Shown here: in pieces, positions 44,626 to 54,600 of the stretch
How positions within the stretch are numbered: the first letter of the stretch is position 1
Layout: the number at the start of each line of letters is the position of its first letter
From: JBAYIE01 sp965279165
GTDB taxonomy: Bacteria; Bacteroidota; Bacteroidia; UKL13-3
NCBI GenBank assembly: GCA_965279165.1
Contig: OZ257140.1
Location: 2,914,001 to 2,978,000 of the forward strand
DNA length: 64,000 nucleotides
Direction of reading: 5' to 3'
Position numbers and translations under genes: made by a program
The notes under the pieces: generated by a model
The model's input: only the letters and a program-made list of their open reading frames with translations
Databases searched by the model: none
Told to the model about the DNA's origin: nothing

Positions 44626-44823
44626 ATGAATAAAATAAGAGAATATATAAAATTATCTACGGATGAGCTTGTTAATAAAGTAACATGGCCTACCTGGGAA
44701 GACCTTCAGGAAAGTACCATCATTGTGATGATTGCTTCCTTGTTAATTGCCCTTGTAATCTATGTAATTGATATAATAAGCAGCGGATCACTGGGTTTTT
44801 ATTACCAACTGTTCCAAAGCTAA
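44626..44823 (+). CDS. secE: Preprotein translocase subunit SecE
   Basis: 65 residues, the short single-span form. Amphipathic helix YIKLSTDELVNKVTWPTWEDL is followed by one transmembrane segment (about 31-50). It clamps SecY in the translocon. Position trpT-secE-nusG is conserved. Confidence 0.93.
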   Translation: MNKIREYIKLSTDELVNKVTWPTWEDLQESTIIVMIASLLIALVIYVIDIISSGSLGFYYQLFQS

Positions 44824-44830
44824 GATTAAG

Positions 44831-45388
44831 ATGGAAACGAATACAACACAGGATCAATTTAAATGGTACGTAGTGCGTGCAATAACCGGACAAGAAAAGA
44901 AGGTGAAAGCACAAATCGAATCTGAACTCGAGCGATTGGGTTTATTGAAGCATGTACCACAAATATTGATTCCTACGGAGAAGGTTTACCAGATTAAAAA
45001 TGGTAAGAAAACTACAAAGGAGAAAAGTTATCTGCCGGGATATATACTAATTCAGGCGGAATTGTCGGGTGAAGTGCCGCATACTATTGCTTCTATTAAT
45101 GGAGTAGTTGGATTTTTAGGCGGTAAGGATATGCCTACTCCTTTGCGTCAGGCAGAAGTGAGTAGAATTCTTGGTAATGTAGATGATATCTCTACACAAG
45201 GAGAAACAATGGTTGAGCCTTTCATCCTGAATGAACCGGTTAAGGTAATCGACGGTCCATTCAGCGGGTTTAGTGGAGTGATAGAAGAAGTGATGGAAGA
45301 CAAAAAGAAATTAAAGGTAATGGTAAAAATCTTCGGAAGAAGAACCCCGCTTGAATTGAATTTCATGCAGGTTGAAAAAGAAAGTTAA
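44831..45388 (+). CDS. nusG: Transcription termination/antitermination factor NusG
   Basis: 185 residues. The NGN domain begins KWYVVRAITGQEKKVK and includes SYLPGYILIQ. The C-terminal KOW domain contains EPVKVIDGPFSGFSGVIEEV. It binds RNA polymerase beta' and couples it with the ribosome or Rho. Seven bases after secE. Confidence 0.95.
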   Translation: METNTTQDQFKWYVVRAITGQEKKVKAQIESELERLGLLKHVPQILIPTEKVYQIKNGKKTTKEKSYLPGYILIQAELSGEVPHTIASINGVVGFLGGKDMPTPLRQAEVSRILGNVDDISTQGETMVEPFILNEPVKVIDGPFSGFSGVIEEVMEDKKKLKVMVKIFGRRTPLELNFMQVEKES

Positions 45389-45436
45389 AAGAAAAGACAA
45401 ATAGTTCGCCTTGGGTGGACATAAAAAACAAGAGTT

Positions 45437-45877
45437 ATGGCTAAAGAATTAACAGGATTTATTAAATTACAGATTAAAGGCGGCGCAGCTAATCCGGCAC
45501 CTCCAATCGGACCTGCATTGGGTTCAAAAGGGGTTAATATCATGGAATTTTGCAAGCAGTTTAATGCGCGCACCCAAGATAAAGGCGGAAAAGTATTGCC
45601 TGTTGTAATCTCCGTATACAGCGATAAATCTTTTGATTTTGTAATCAAAACACCTCCTGTTGCATCCCAATTACTGGAAGCAGCTAAGGTTCAGAAAGGT
45701 TCTGCTGAATCGAACCGTAAAAAAGCGGGTTCGGTAACCTGGGAACAGGTGAAGAAAATTGCAGAAGATAAAATGCAAGACATGAATTGCTTTAAGGTAG
45801 AATCAGCCATGAAAATGGTAGCAGGTTCTGCTCGTAGCATGGGTATCACAGTTACGGGTGATGCTCCGGTGAATTAA
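45437..45877 (+). CDS. rplK: 50S ribosomal protein uL11
   Basis: 146 residues. Pattern IKLQIKGGAANPAPPIGPAL with the proline-rich hinge and C-terminal RNA-binding domain (GSVTWEQVKKIAEDKM, GSARSMGITV). Part of the GTPase-associated centre. Confidence 0.97.
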   Translation: MAKELTGFIKLQIKGGAANPAPPIGPALGSKGVNIMEFCKQFNARTQDKGGKVLPVVISVYSDKSFDFVIKTPPVASQLLEAAKVQKGSAESNRKKAGSVTWEQVKKIAEDKMQDMNCFKVESAMKMVAGSARSMGITVTGDAPVN

Positions 45878-45895
45878 TATAATAATAAAGACACA

Positions 45896-46594
45896 ATGAC
45901 CAGAATAACAAAGAAAAGAAAAGCGGTGATAGGCAAGGTAGATGTTGCAAAGCAATATGCCCTGACCGAAGCTTCTAAACTGGTGAAGGAAATTACCTAC
46001 ACAAAATTTGATTCGTCGGTAGACATCGATATCCGTTTGGGTGTTGATCCTAAGAAGGCAAATCAAATGGTACGTGGCGTGGTATCTCTTCCTCACGGAA
46101 CAGGTAAAGATGTAAAGGTATTGGCTCTGGTAACTCCGGAGAAAGAAGCCGAAGCAAAAGAAGCAGGAGCTGATTTTGTAGGATTGGATGAATACATCGA
46201 AAAAATATCCAAAGGTTGGACCGATATCGACATCATTGTTACCCAGCCTAACGTAATGGCTAAACTGGGTAAATTGGGTAAAATACTCGGACCTCGTAAC
46301 TTGATGCCAAATCCTAAATCAGGTACCGTTACCCTCGAAATTGGTAAAGTAGTACGTGAAGTAAAGGCCGGGAAAATCGACTTTAAAGTAGATAAAGAAG
46401 GCGCTATCCATACTTCTATCGGAAAAGCATCGTTTGCCCCTGAAAAGTTATACGACAATGCGGTTGAGTTAATTCAAACCATTGTTAAACTTAAGCCTTC
46501 ATCAGCTAAAGGAACTTATCTTAAAGGTGTAAGCATTTCAAGTACCATGAGTCCGGGAATTTCAGTTGACACTAAATCTGTTCCAGGCATTTAA
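45896..46594 (+). CDS. rplA: 50S ribosomal protein uL1
   Basis: 232 residues, full length. Signature KLGKILGPRNLMPNPKSGTV is present. It forms the L1 stalk, and in many bacteria represses its own rplK-rplA mRNA; I did not identify the operator here. Confidence 0.97.
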   Translation: MTRITKKRKAVIGKVDVAKQYALTEASKLVKEITYTKFDSSVDIDIRLGVDPKKANQMVRGVVSLPHGTGKDVKVLALVTPEKEAEAKEAGADFVGLDEYIEKISKGWTDIDIIVTQPNVMAKLGKLGKILGPRNLMPNPKSGTVTLEIGKVVREVKAGKIDFKVDKEGAIHTSIGKASFAPEKLYDNAVELIQTIVKLKPSSAKGTYLKGVSISSTMSPGISVDTKSVPGI

Positions 46595-46605
46595 AAAATA
46601 CCCTT

Positions 46606-47139
46606 ATGAATAAAGTAGAAAAAGGAGCAATTATAGAGCAACTCACTCAGAAGCTGAATGAGTACAAATTCATCTATTTAACGGATGTATCAAGCTTAAA
46701 TGCAAAGAAAACAAGTGACCTGAGAAGGGCGTTTTTTAAAGATGGTATCAAAATGGAAGTAGCAAAAAATACTTTGATTGAAAAAGCCATACAAAAAACA
46801 GATAGAGATTTTGGTGGATTAGTAGATACATTAACCGGAAATACCGCTTTGTTATTTGCTCAAGACAGCAAATCACCTGCAAAAATTATTAAAGCATTCC
46901 GTAAAGATAGCAAAGACCCTCAACCTAAACCTCAATTAAAAGGAGCATTAATCGATACCGATATTTTTATTGGCGATAACCAATTGGATGCTCTGATTTC
47001 ATTGAAATCGAAAAACGAATTAATCGGTGATATCATCGGATTATTACAATCACCAGCTCAAAATGTTATTTCAGCATTACAAAGCAGCGGTGGAAAACTT
47101 GCAGGTATCGTTAAAACATTAAGCGAAAAGCCTGAATAA
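46606..47139 (+). CDS. rplJ: 50S ribosomal protein uL10
   Basis: 177 residues. It has the N-terminal RNA-binding domain (LNEYKFIYLTDVSSLNAKKT, EVAKNTLIEKAI) and a C-terminal helix that carries bL12 dimers. It starts 11 bases after rplA, with no long leader for an L10 control site. Confidence 0.96.
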   Translation: MNKVEKGAIIEQLTQKLNEYKFIYLTDVSSLNAKKTSDLRRAFFKDGIKMEVAKNTLIEKAIQKTDRDFGGLVDTLTGNTALLFAQDSKSPAKIIKAFRKDSKDPQPKPQLKGALIDTDIFIGDNQLDALISLKSKNELIGDIIGLLQSPAQNVISALQSSGGKLAGIVKTLSEKPE

Positions 47140-47185
47140 AATTTAACAATTCAATAAAAACAATAACAATTAAAACCCTAAAATT

Positions 47186-47563
47186 ATGTCAGATTTAAAA
47201 GCGTTTGCTGAACAACTAGTAAGCTTGTCAGTAAAAGATGTAAATGAGTTAGCTAAAATCCTTAAAGATGAATACGGTATCGAACCCGCAGCAGCAGCAG
47301 TAGCAGTAGCAGCAGCACCGGCAGGTGGTGGAGCAGCAGCAGCTGAAGAGAAAACTTCATTTGATGTTATCTTGAAAAGTGCAGGACAACAAAAATTAAA
47401 CGTGGTAAAAATCGTTAAAGATTTAACCGGTTTAGGATTAAAAGAAGCTAAAGAATTGGTTGATGGAGCTCCAAAACCAATTAAAGAAGGCGTTGATAAA
47501 GCAACTGCTGAAGACCTTAAAGCTAAGCTTACTGAAGCAGGAGCAGAGGTTGAAGTTAAGTAA
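47186..47563 (+). CDS. rplL: 50S ribosomal protein bL12
   Basis: 125 residues. An N-terminal dimerisation helix, an Ala/Gly-rich hinge (about 36-55) and a C-terminal factor-binding domain (KTSFDVILKSAG, KIVKDLTGLGLKEAKELVDG). Stalk protein that recruits EF-Tu and EF-G. Confidence 0.97.
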   Translation: MSDLKAFAEQLVSLSVKDVNELAKILKDEYGIEPAAAAVAVAAAPAGGGAAAAEEKTSFDVILKSAGQQKLNVVKIVKDLTGLGLKEAKELVDGAPKPIKEGVDKATAEDLKAKLTEAGAEVEVK

Positions 47564-47588
47564 TTTGCTTCAATACACATTTAGGAAT

Positions 47589-47620
47589 TTGACCCCGGTT
47601 TTACCGAGGGTCAATTTTCT
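47589..47620 (+). terminator. Terminator/attenuator hairpin after rplL
   Basis: TTGACCC-CGGTTTTACCG-A-GGGTCAA, a two-part stem, followed by TTTTCT. As rpoBC must also be transcribed, it is more likely a partial terminator (attenuator) than a full stop. Confidence 0.7.
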
Positions 47621-47642
47621 ATTTATGTAAACCGAGGTTTTG

Positions 47643-47722
47643 TCAGCCAGCTGGCTGATGATACCCAACCACCTGTGCGCAGGTGTTTTTGAATTTTTAA
47701 AAAGACCGGTCCGATGACCGGT
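47643..47722. promoter_or_regulatory. Palindrome cluster between rplL and rpoB
   Basis: Three further palindromes follow in 80 bases: the perfect 16-base TCAGCCAGCTGGCTGA (47643-47658), CACCTG-TGCG-CAGGTG followed by TTTTT (47670-47690, terminator-like), and GACCGGTC-CGAT-GACCGGTT (47704-47723). They may set the rpoB:rplL ratio or be processing sites; alternatively they are inserted repeats. Confidence 0.65.
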
Positions 47723-47755
47723 TAGTTCAGGTCAAAATCATTAAAAAACAACATC

Positions 47756-50700
47756 TTGGCTAAAAAGAACATATTAACAGACGAAAGAATAAACTTTTCC
47801 TCTGTAAAGAAAGTGATCGATTATCCGGATTTTCTGGATGTTCAAATCGAATCATTCAAAGAATTTTTTCAATTAGATACCACATCCGAAAGTCGCGAAA
47901 ATGAAGGCTTGTATAAAGTTTTTCAAGAAAATTTCCCGATCAGCGATACCAGAAACATATTTGTGCTGGAATTCTTGGATTATTTTGTGGATCCGCCACG
48001 TTATTCCATCGACGAATGTATCGAACGTGGATTAACTTACAGCGTACCTTTAAAGGCAAAATTAAAACTGTCGTGTAACGATCCGGAACACGAAGATTTT
48101 CAAACCATCGTTCAGGATGTATACTTGGGAACTATCCCGTATATGACACCTAGCGGAACTTTTTGTATCAATGGTGCAGAAAGGGTTATCGTTTCCCAAT
48201 TACACCGTTCACCAGGTGTATTCTTTGGTCAGTCTTACCATACCAACGGAACCAAGTTGTATTCGGCCCGTGTTATCCCTTTTAAAGGATCATGGATTGA
48301 ATTTGCAACTGACGTTAATAACGTAATGTATGCGTATATTGATCGTAAAAAGAAATTCCCTGTTACAACCCTGCTTCGTGCAATTGGTTACGAAACAGAT
48401 AAAGAAATTTTGAATCTGTTCGACCTTGCCGAGGAAATTAAAGTAAGTAAATCCGGTTTGAAGAAAGTTGTGGAGCGTAAGCTTGCTGCAAGGGTTCTTA
48501 AAACTTGGGTGGAAGACTTTGTGGATGAGGATACAGGTGAAGTGGTTTCCATCGAAAGAAATGAAGTAATCATCGAACGCGATACCGTGTTGGAAGATGA
48601 ACACATTGACTTGATTCTGGAAGCAGATGTTAAAACAATATTATTACATAAAAATGAAGCAAGTCAAAACGACTTTGCTATCATTTTAAATACCTTACAA
48701 AAGGATACAGCAAATACCGGAAAAGAGGCGCATGAACATATTTATCGCCAATTGCGTAATGCAGATCCACCGGATGAAGAAACAGCAAAAGGAGTTATCG
48801 ATAAATTATTTTTCTCCGATAAACGCTATGATTTAGGTGAAGTAGGAAGATACCGTATCAATCGCAAATTGGAACGAAATGTTTCTAGCGAGGTTCGCGT
48901 ATTAACCAAAGATGATATCGTTGCTATCATAAAATATCTTATCGAATTATCTAATTCGCGTGCAGATGTGGATGATATTGACCACTTAAGTAACCGTCGT
49001 GTACGTACTGTTGGCGAACAATTGTATTCACAGTTTGGTGTAGGACTTGCCCGTATGGCTCGTACCATCCGCGAACGTATGAATATCCGCGACAACGAAG
49101 TGTTTACACCGGCAGATTTGATCAATGCCAAAACGTTGTCTTCTGTAATTAACTCTTTCTTTGGAACCAACCAATTATCCCAGTTTATGGATCAAACCAA
49201 TCCATTGGCTGAGATTACACATAAGCGCCGTATGTCGGCACTTGGTCCCGGTGGTCTTTCCCGCGAGAGAGCAGGATTTGAGGTGCGCGACGTTCATTAT
49301 ACCCATTATGGACGTTTATGTACTATCGAAACTCCGGAAGGTCCGAATATCGGTTTGATTTCTTCTCTGTGCGTTCATGCTAAAATTAATGGCATGGGAT
49401 TCATTGAAACTCCTTATTTAAAGGTTGACAATGGAAAAGTTCAGGTAAATACTCCTGTTACGTATTTAAGTGCAGAAGATGAAGATGGAAAAACCATCGC
49501 ACAATCTAATGCCGTTTACGACGAAAAAGGAAACTTTAAAGACGATAAAATTAAGGCACGTTTCGAAGGCGATTTTCCGATGTTAGAACCGGAAAAAATC
49601 GACTTTATGGATATTGCTCCTAATCAAATTGTATCGATTGCAGCGTCAATGATTCCATTCTTGGAACATAACGATGCGAATCGTGCTTTGATGGGTTCGA
49701 ATATGCAACGCCAGGCAGTTCCTTTGTTGCGTCCGCAAGCACCAATTGTTGGTACCGGACTGGAAGGTAAAATTGCACGTGATTCGCGTACCTTAGTTGT
49801 TGCAGAAGGAAAAGGTGTGGTAGATTATGTTGATGCAAACCGTATTACCATTCGCTACGAACAATCGGAATCCGATAAACTGGTAAGTTTCGGAAACGAT
49901 ATGAAAACGTATAACCTGATTAAGTTCCGTAGAACCAACCAAAATACCTGTATCAACTTAAAGCCTATTGTTAGCAGAGGCGAATCGGTTGAAAAAGGTC
50001 AAGTACTTTGTGAAGGTTATGGAACAGAAGGTGGAGAATTGGCTTTGGGTCGCAATTTAAAAGTAGCATTCATGCCTTGGCAAGGATTTAACTTTGAGGA
50101 TGCGATTGTAATTTCTGAAAAAGTTGCCAAAGAAGATATTTTTACCTCTATACATGTTACCGAATACGAATTGGAAGTTCGTGATACCAAGCGTGGTGAG
50201 GAAGAATTAACCAACGATATTCCTAATGTAAGTGAAGATGCAACTAAAAATCTCGACGAAAACGGATTGATACGCATTGGATGTGAAGTTGGAGAAGGTG
50301 ATATCTTAATTGGTAAAATTACCCCTAAAGGAGAAACTGAACCATCTCCGGAAGAGAAATTGTTACGTGCCATTTTTGGAGACAAAGCCGGCGATGTGAA
50401 AGATGCTTCATTAAAGGCACCTCCATCATCATCCGGTGTAGTAATCGAAAAGAAATTATTTGCACGTACCAAAAAGGAAAAAGCCGCAAAAGCAGAGGAC
50501 AAAACCAAAATTGCCAAACTTTCTGACGAAAACGAAAAGAATATCAAAGCAATTAAAGGACAATTAGCCGAAAAATTATTTACTGTTTTATCGGGTAAAA
50601 CATCCCAAGGTGTGTTCAATGTATACAACGAAGAGTTAATTCCAAAGGGAACCAAATTTACTTTGAAGAATTTACTGGAAATGGATTACGACCATATCAA

Positions 50701-51571
50701 TGCGAATAACTGGACTACCGACGCAGAGAAGAACGAAATGGTTAGACAAATTCTTTCTAATTATAAAAACAGATTAAACCAAGAGATTGCTGATTTCCGC
50801 CGCAAGGAATATGCTATAACTGTAGGTGATGAATTACCAACCGGTATTCTGAAACTGGCAAAAGTATATATCGCCAACAAGCGTAAGTTGAAAGTGGGTG
50901 ATAAGATGGCCGGTCGTCACGGAAACAAGGGAATTGTGGCACGTATCGTTCGCGAGGAAGATCTTCCGTTCCAGGAAGATGGTACTCCGGTTGATATCGT
51001 GTTAAATCCATTGGGTGTGCCTTCGCGTATGAACTTGGGTCAGATTTATGAAACTGTTTTAGGATGGGCCGGAAAAGAATTAGGGTTGAAATTTGCAACT
51101 CCGATTTTTGATGGTGCTTCTGAGGAACAAGTATTAGAATATTGCCGTCAAGCAGGAATTCCTGAATACGGTAAAACCTATTTATACGATGGTTTATCGG
51201 GTGAGCGTTTTGACCAACCGGTTACGGTAGGGGTTATTTATATGCTTAAACTAGGACATATGGTGGATGATAAGATGCATGCGCGTTCGATCGGACCTTA
51301 TTCATTAATTACGCAACAACCATTGGGTGGTAAAGCCCAGTTTGGAGGTCAGCGTTTTGGTGAGATGGAGGTTTGGGCACTCGAAGCGTTTGGTGCAGCT
51401 AATATCTTACAGGAAATCCTAACCATTAAGTCGGATGATATTATTGGACGTGCCAAAACGTATGAGGCAATCGTAAAAGGCGATAACCTTCCACAACCTG
51501 GTATTCCGGAATCGTTCAATGTATTGGTACATGAATTAAGAGGTTTAGGTTTAGATTTAACATTGGAATAA
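47756..51571 (+). CDS. rpoB: DNA-directed RNA polymerase subunit beta
   Basis: 1271 residues, full length. The family N-terminus INFSSVKKVIDYPDFLDVQ, the rifampicin-pocket region (GTNQLSQFMDQTNPLAEITHKRRMSALGPGG region, about 480-510) and the C-terminal GKAQFGGQRFGEMEVWALEA are intact. FMDQTNPL and HKRRMSALGPGG are wild-type, so no rifampicin resistance change is visible. The only plausible start is TTG at 47756 (TTG GCT AAA AAG): a TAG lies 11 codons upstream in frame without any ATG between. Confidence 0.97.
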   Translation: MAKKNILTDERINFSSVKKVIDYPDFLDVQIESFKEFFQLDTTSESRENEGLYKVFQENFPISDTRNIFVLEFLDYFVDPPRYSIDECIERGLTYSVPLKAKLKLSCNDPEHEDFQTIVQDVYLGTIPYMTPSGTFCINGAERVIVSQLHRSPGVFFGQSYHTNGTKLYSARVIPFKGSWIEFATDVNNVMYAYIDRKKKFPVTTLLRAIGYETDKEILNLFDLAEEIKVSKSGLKKVVERKLAARVLKTWVEDFVDEDTGEVVSIERNEVIIERDTVLEDEHIDLILEADVKTILLHKNEASQNDFAIILNTLQKDTANTGKEAHEHIYRQLRNADPPDEETAKGVIDKLFFSDKRYDLGEVGRYRINRKLERNVSSEVRVLTKDDIVAIIKYLIELSNSRADVDDIDHLSNRRVRTVGEQLYSQFGVGLARMARTIRERMNIRDNEVFTPADLINAKTLSSVINSFFGTNQLSQFMDQTNPLAEITHKRRMSALGPGGLSRERAGFEVRDVHYTHYGRLCTIETPEGPNIGLISSLCVHAKINGMGFIETPYLKVDNGKVQVNTPVTYLSAEDEDGKTIAQSNAVYDEKGNFKDDKIKARFEGDFPMLEPEKIDFMDIAPNQIVSIAASMIPFLEHNDANRALMGSNMQRQAVPLLRPQAPIVGTGLEGKIARDSRTLVVAEGKGVVDYVDANRITIRYEQSESDKLVSFGNDMKTYNLIKFRRTNQNTCINLKPIVSRGESVEKGQVLCEGYGTEGGELALGRNLKVAFMPWQGFNFEDAIVISEKVAKEDIFTSIHVTEYELEVRDTKRGEEELTNDIPNVSEDATKNLDENGLIRIGCEVGEGDILIGKITPKGETEPSPEEKLLRAIFGDKAGDVKDASLKAPPSSSGVVIEKKLFARTKKEKAAKAEDKTKIAKLSDENEKNIKAIKGQLAEKLFTVLSGKTSQGVFNVYNEELIPKGTKFTLKNLLEMDYDHINANNWTTDAEKNEMVRQILSNYKNRLNQEIADFRRKEYAITVGDELPTGILKLAKVYIANKRKLKVGDKMAGRHGNKGIVARIVREEDLPFQEDGTPVDIVLNPLGVPSRMNLGQIYETVLGWAGKELGLKFATPIFDGASEEQVLEYCRQAGIPEYGKTYLYDGLSGERFDQPVTVGVIYMLKLGHMVDDKMHARSIGPYSLITQQPLGGKAQFGGQRFGEMEVWALEAFGAANILQEILTIKSDDIIGRAKTYEAIVKGDNLPQPGIPESFNVLVHELRGLGLDLTLE

Positions 51572-51664
51572 AAGTTATTGCGTTATCGGAAATCAACTTA
51601 TTTAAAACAATAATCTGAAACCCTTTAACAGTAACTATTAACCCATAACTAATAACAAAGCAAA

Positions 51665-54600
51665 ATGTCGAAAAAAGATATAAAATTAAAAAGCAATTTC
51701 ACCCGTATTCGTATTGGATTGGCATCGCCTGAATCCATCTTACAGCGTTCACATGGTGAAGTAACCAAACCGGAAACCATTAATTACCGTTCCTTTAAAC
51801 CGGAAATGGGTGGATTATTCTGCGAAAGAATTTTTGGACCAATTAAGGATTACGAATGCCATTGCGGAAAATACAAACGTATCCGTTACAAAGGAATCGT
51901 TTGCGATCGTTGCGGTGTAGAAGTTACAGAAAAGAAAGTGCGTCGCGAACGCATTGGACATATCAACCTGATTGTGCCCGTTGCACACATCTGGTACTTC
52001 CGTTCGTTGCCTAATAAAATTGGTTACTTATTGGGAGTTCCTTCCAAGAAATTGGATATGGTTGTTTATTACGAACGTTATATCGTTTGTCAACCAGGTA
52101 TCAAAACAGCGGATGGGGTTCAAAACCTGGATTTATTAACTGAAGAAGAATACCTGGATATTCTGGATTCGTTACCAAAGGATAACCAACATTTAGATGA
52201 TAACGATCCTAACAAATTTATCGCCAAAATGGGTGGTGAAGCATTATGGTTCTTATTGTCGCGTATCGAACTGGATTCTTTGTCATACGACCTGCGTTTA
52301 AAAGCATCAACCGAAACTTCCCAACAACGTAAACAAGAAGCGTTAAAGCGTCTTAAAGTTGTTGAAGGTTTCCGTGCTTCACAGGTACATGGTGAAAACC
52401 GTCCGGAATGGATGGTAGTGAAAATACTACCGGTTATTCCACCGGAATTACGTCCACTCGTTCCATTGGAAGGTGGTCGCTTTGCAACTTCCGATTTAAA
52501 TGATTTATACCGTCGTGTTATTATCCGTAATAACCGTTTGAAACGTTTAGTTGAAATCAAAGCACCTGAAGTAATTTTACGTAACGAAAAACGTATGTTA
52601 CAGGAAGCTGTTGATTCGTTGTTCGATAATACCAGAAGAGTAAGTGCAGTAAAAACAGAAGGTAATCGTCCATTGAAATCTTTAAGCGATATGCTCAAAG
52701 GTAAACAGGGTCGTTTCCGTCAGAATTTATTAGGTAAACGTGTCGATTATTCAGGTCGTTCCGTAATTGTGGTTGGACCGAATTTAAAATTACACGAATG
52801 CGGTATTCCAAAGAATATGGCTGCCGAATTATTTAAGCCGTTTATCATTCGTAAATTATTAGAGCGCGGAATTGTAAAAACAGTAAAATCAGCGAAAAAA
52901 CTGGTTGATCGCAAGGAAGCGGTTATCTGGGATATCCTAGAAAATATTTTAAAAGGACATCCCGTTTTATTAAACCGTGCTCCTACACTCCATAGATTAG
53001 GTATTCAATCTTTCCAGCCAAAATTGGTAGAAGGAAAAGCAATACAATTACATCCTTTGGTTTGTACCGGCTTTAATGCGGATTTTGACGGGGATCAGAT
53101 GGCGGTACACGTTCCATTAGGAAATGCTGCAATCTTGGAAGCCCAAATGTTGATGCTTGCATCGCATAATATTTTAAATCCTGCTAATGGTGCTCCAATT
53201 GCTGTTCCTTCACAGGATATGGTTTTGGGTCTTTATTACATTACCAAAGCACGTCCTTCAACCAAAGAACATTTTGTAAAAGGGGAAGGGTTAACATTCT
53301 ATTCTCCGGAAGAAGCAATTATTGCTTACAACGAGAAGATTGTTGATTTGCATGCAGTTGTGAAATGTAAAGTAAGTATCAAAGAAGATGGTCAGTTGGT
53401 AAATAAAATTATCGAAACTTCGATGGGTAAAATCCTGTTTAATCAGGTTGTGCCTACTGAATATGGTTTCATCAACGAATTATTAACCAAGAAAAATCTT
53501 CGTGATATCATTGGAAGTATCATCAAAGAATGCGGCATGGACAAATGTGCTAAATTCCTGGATGAAATCAAGAGTCTTGGATACCATTACGCATTCAAAG
53601 GAGGTTTGTCCTTCAATTTGTCTTATGTAATGATTCCTGCCGAGAAAGAGAAATTTGTGAAGCAGGCAATGGCTGAAGTAGATGATATCTGGAGTAACTA
53701 TAACAATGGTTTTATTACCAACAATGAGCGTTACAACCAGGTTATTGATATCTGGACCCGTATTAACTCACGTTTGGCAGATACATTATTAAAACAATTA
53801 AAGGAAGACCAACAAGGATTCAATCCGATTTATATGATGTTGGATTCGGGTGCACGTGGTTCGAAAGAACAAATTCGTCAGTTAGGCGGTATGCGTGGAT
53901 TGATGGCAAAACCTCAGAAAAACCTTTCAGGAGGAACTGGGGAAATCATCGAGAATCCAATTCTTTCCAACTTCAAGGAAGGTTTATCCGTTATCGAGTA
54001 CTTTATTTCTACCCACGGTGCGCGTAAAGGTTTGGCCGATACCGCGTTAAAAACTGCGGATGCAGGTTATTTAACACGTAGGTTACACGACGTTGCGCAA
54101 GATGTAGTGGTAAATGAAGAAGATTGCGGAACCTTACGTGGAATTCCAATTTCAGCTCTGAAGGATAATGAAGAAATAGTTGAAACATTATACGAGCGTA
54201 TTTTAGGTCGTACCAGTGTGCATGATATTTATGATCCATTAACAGCAGAATTATATTGTACTTCAGGCGAAGAAATCACAGAAGATATTGCAACCAAAAT
54301 TGATTCATCTCCTTTAGAGACAATCGAAATTCGTTCGGTATTAACTTGTGAAACCCGCTTGGGAACTTGTTCTAAATGTTATGGAAGAAATCTTGCAACA
54401 GGCAGAAAAGTTCAAAGAGGAGAAGCAGTTGGTGTTATTGCTGCACAATCTATTGGTGAGCCGGGTACACAGTTAACCCTTCGTACTTTCCACGTGGGTG
54501 GTACAGCTTCCAATATTGCTGCTGAATCACAAATGAATGCGAAGTTTGCCGGTATTCTTGAGTTCGAAGAAATTCGTACGACAGATATGAGTAACGAAGA

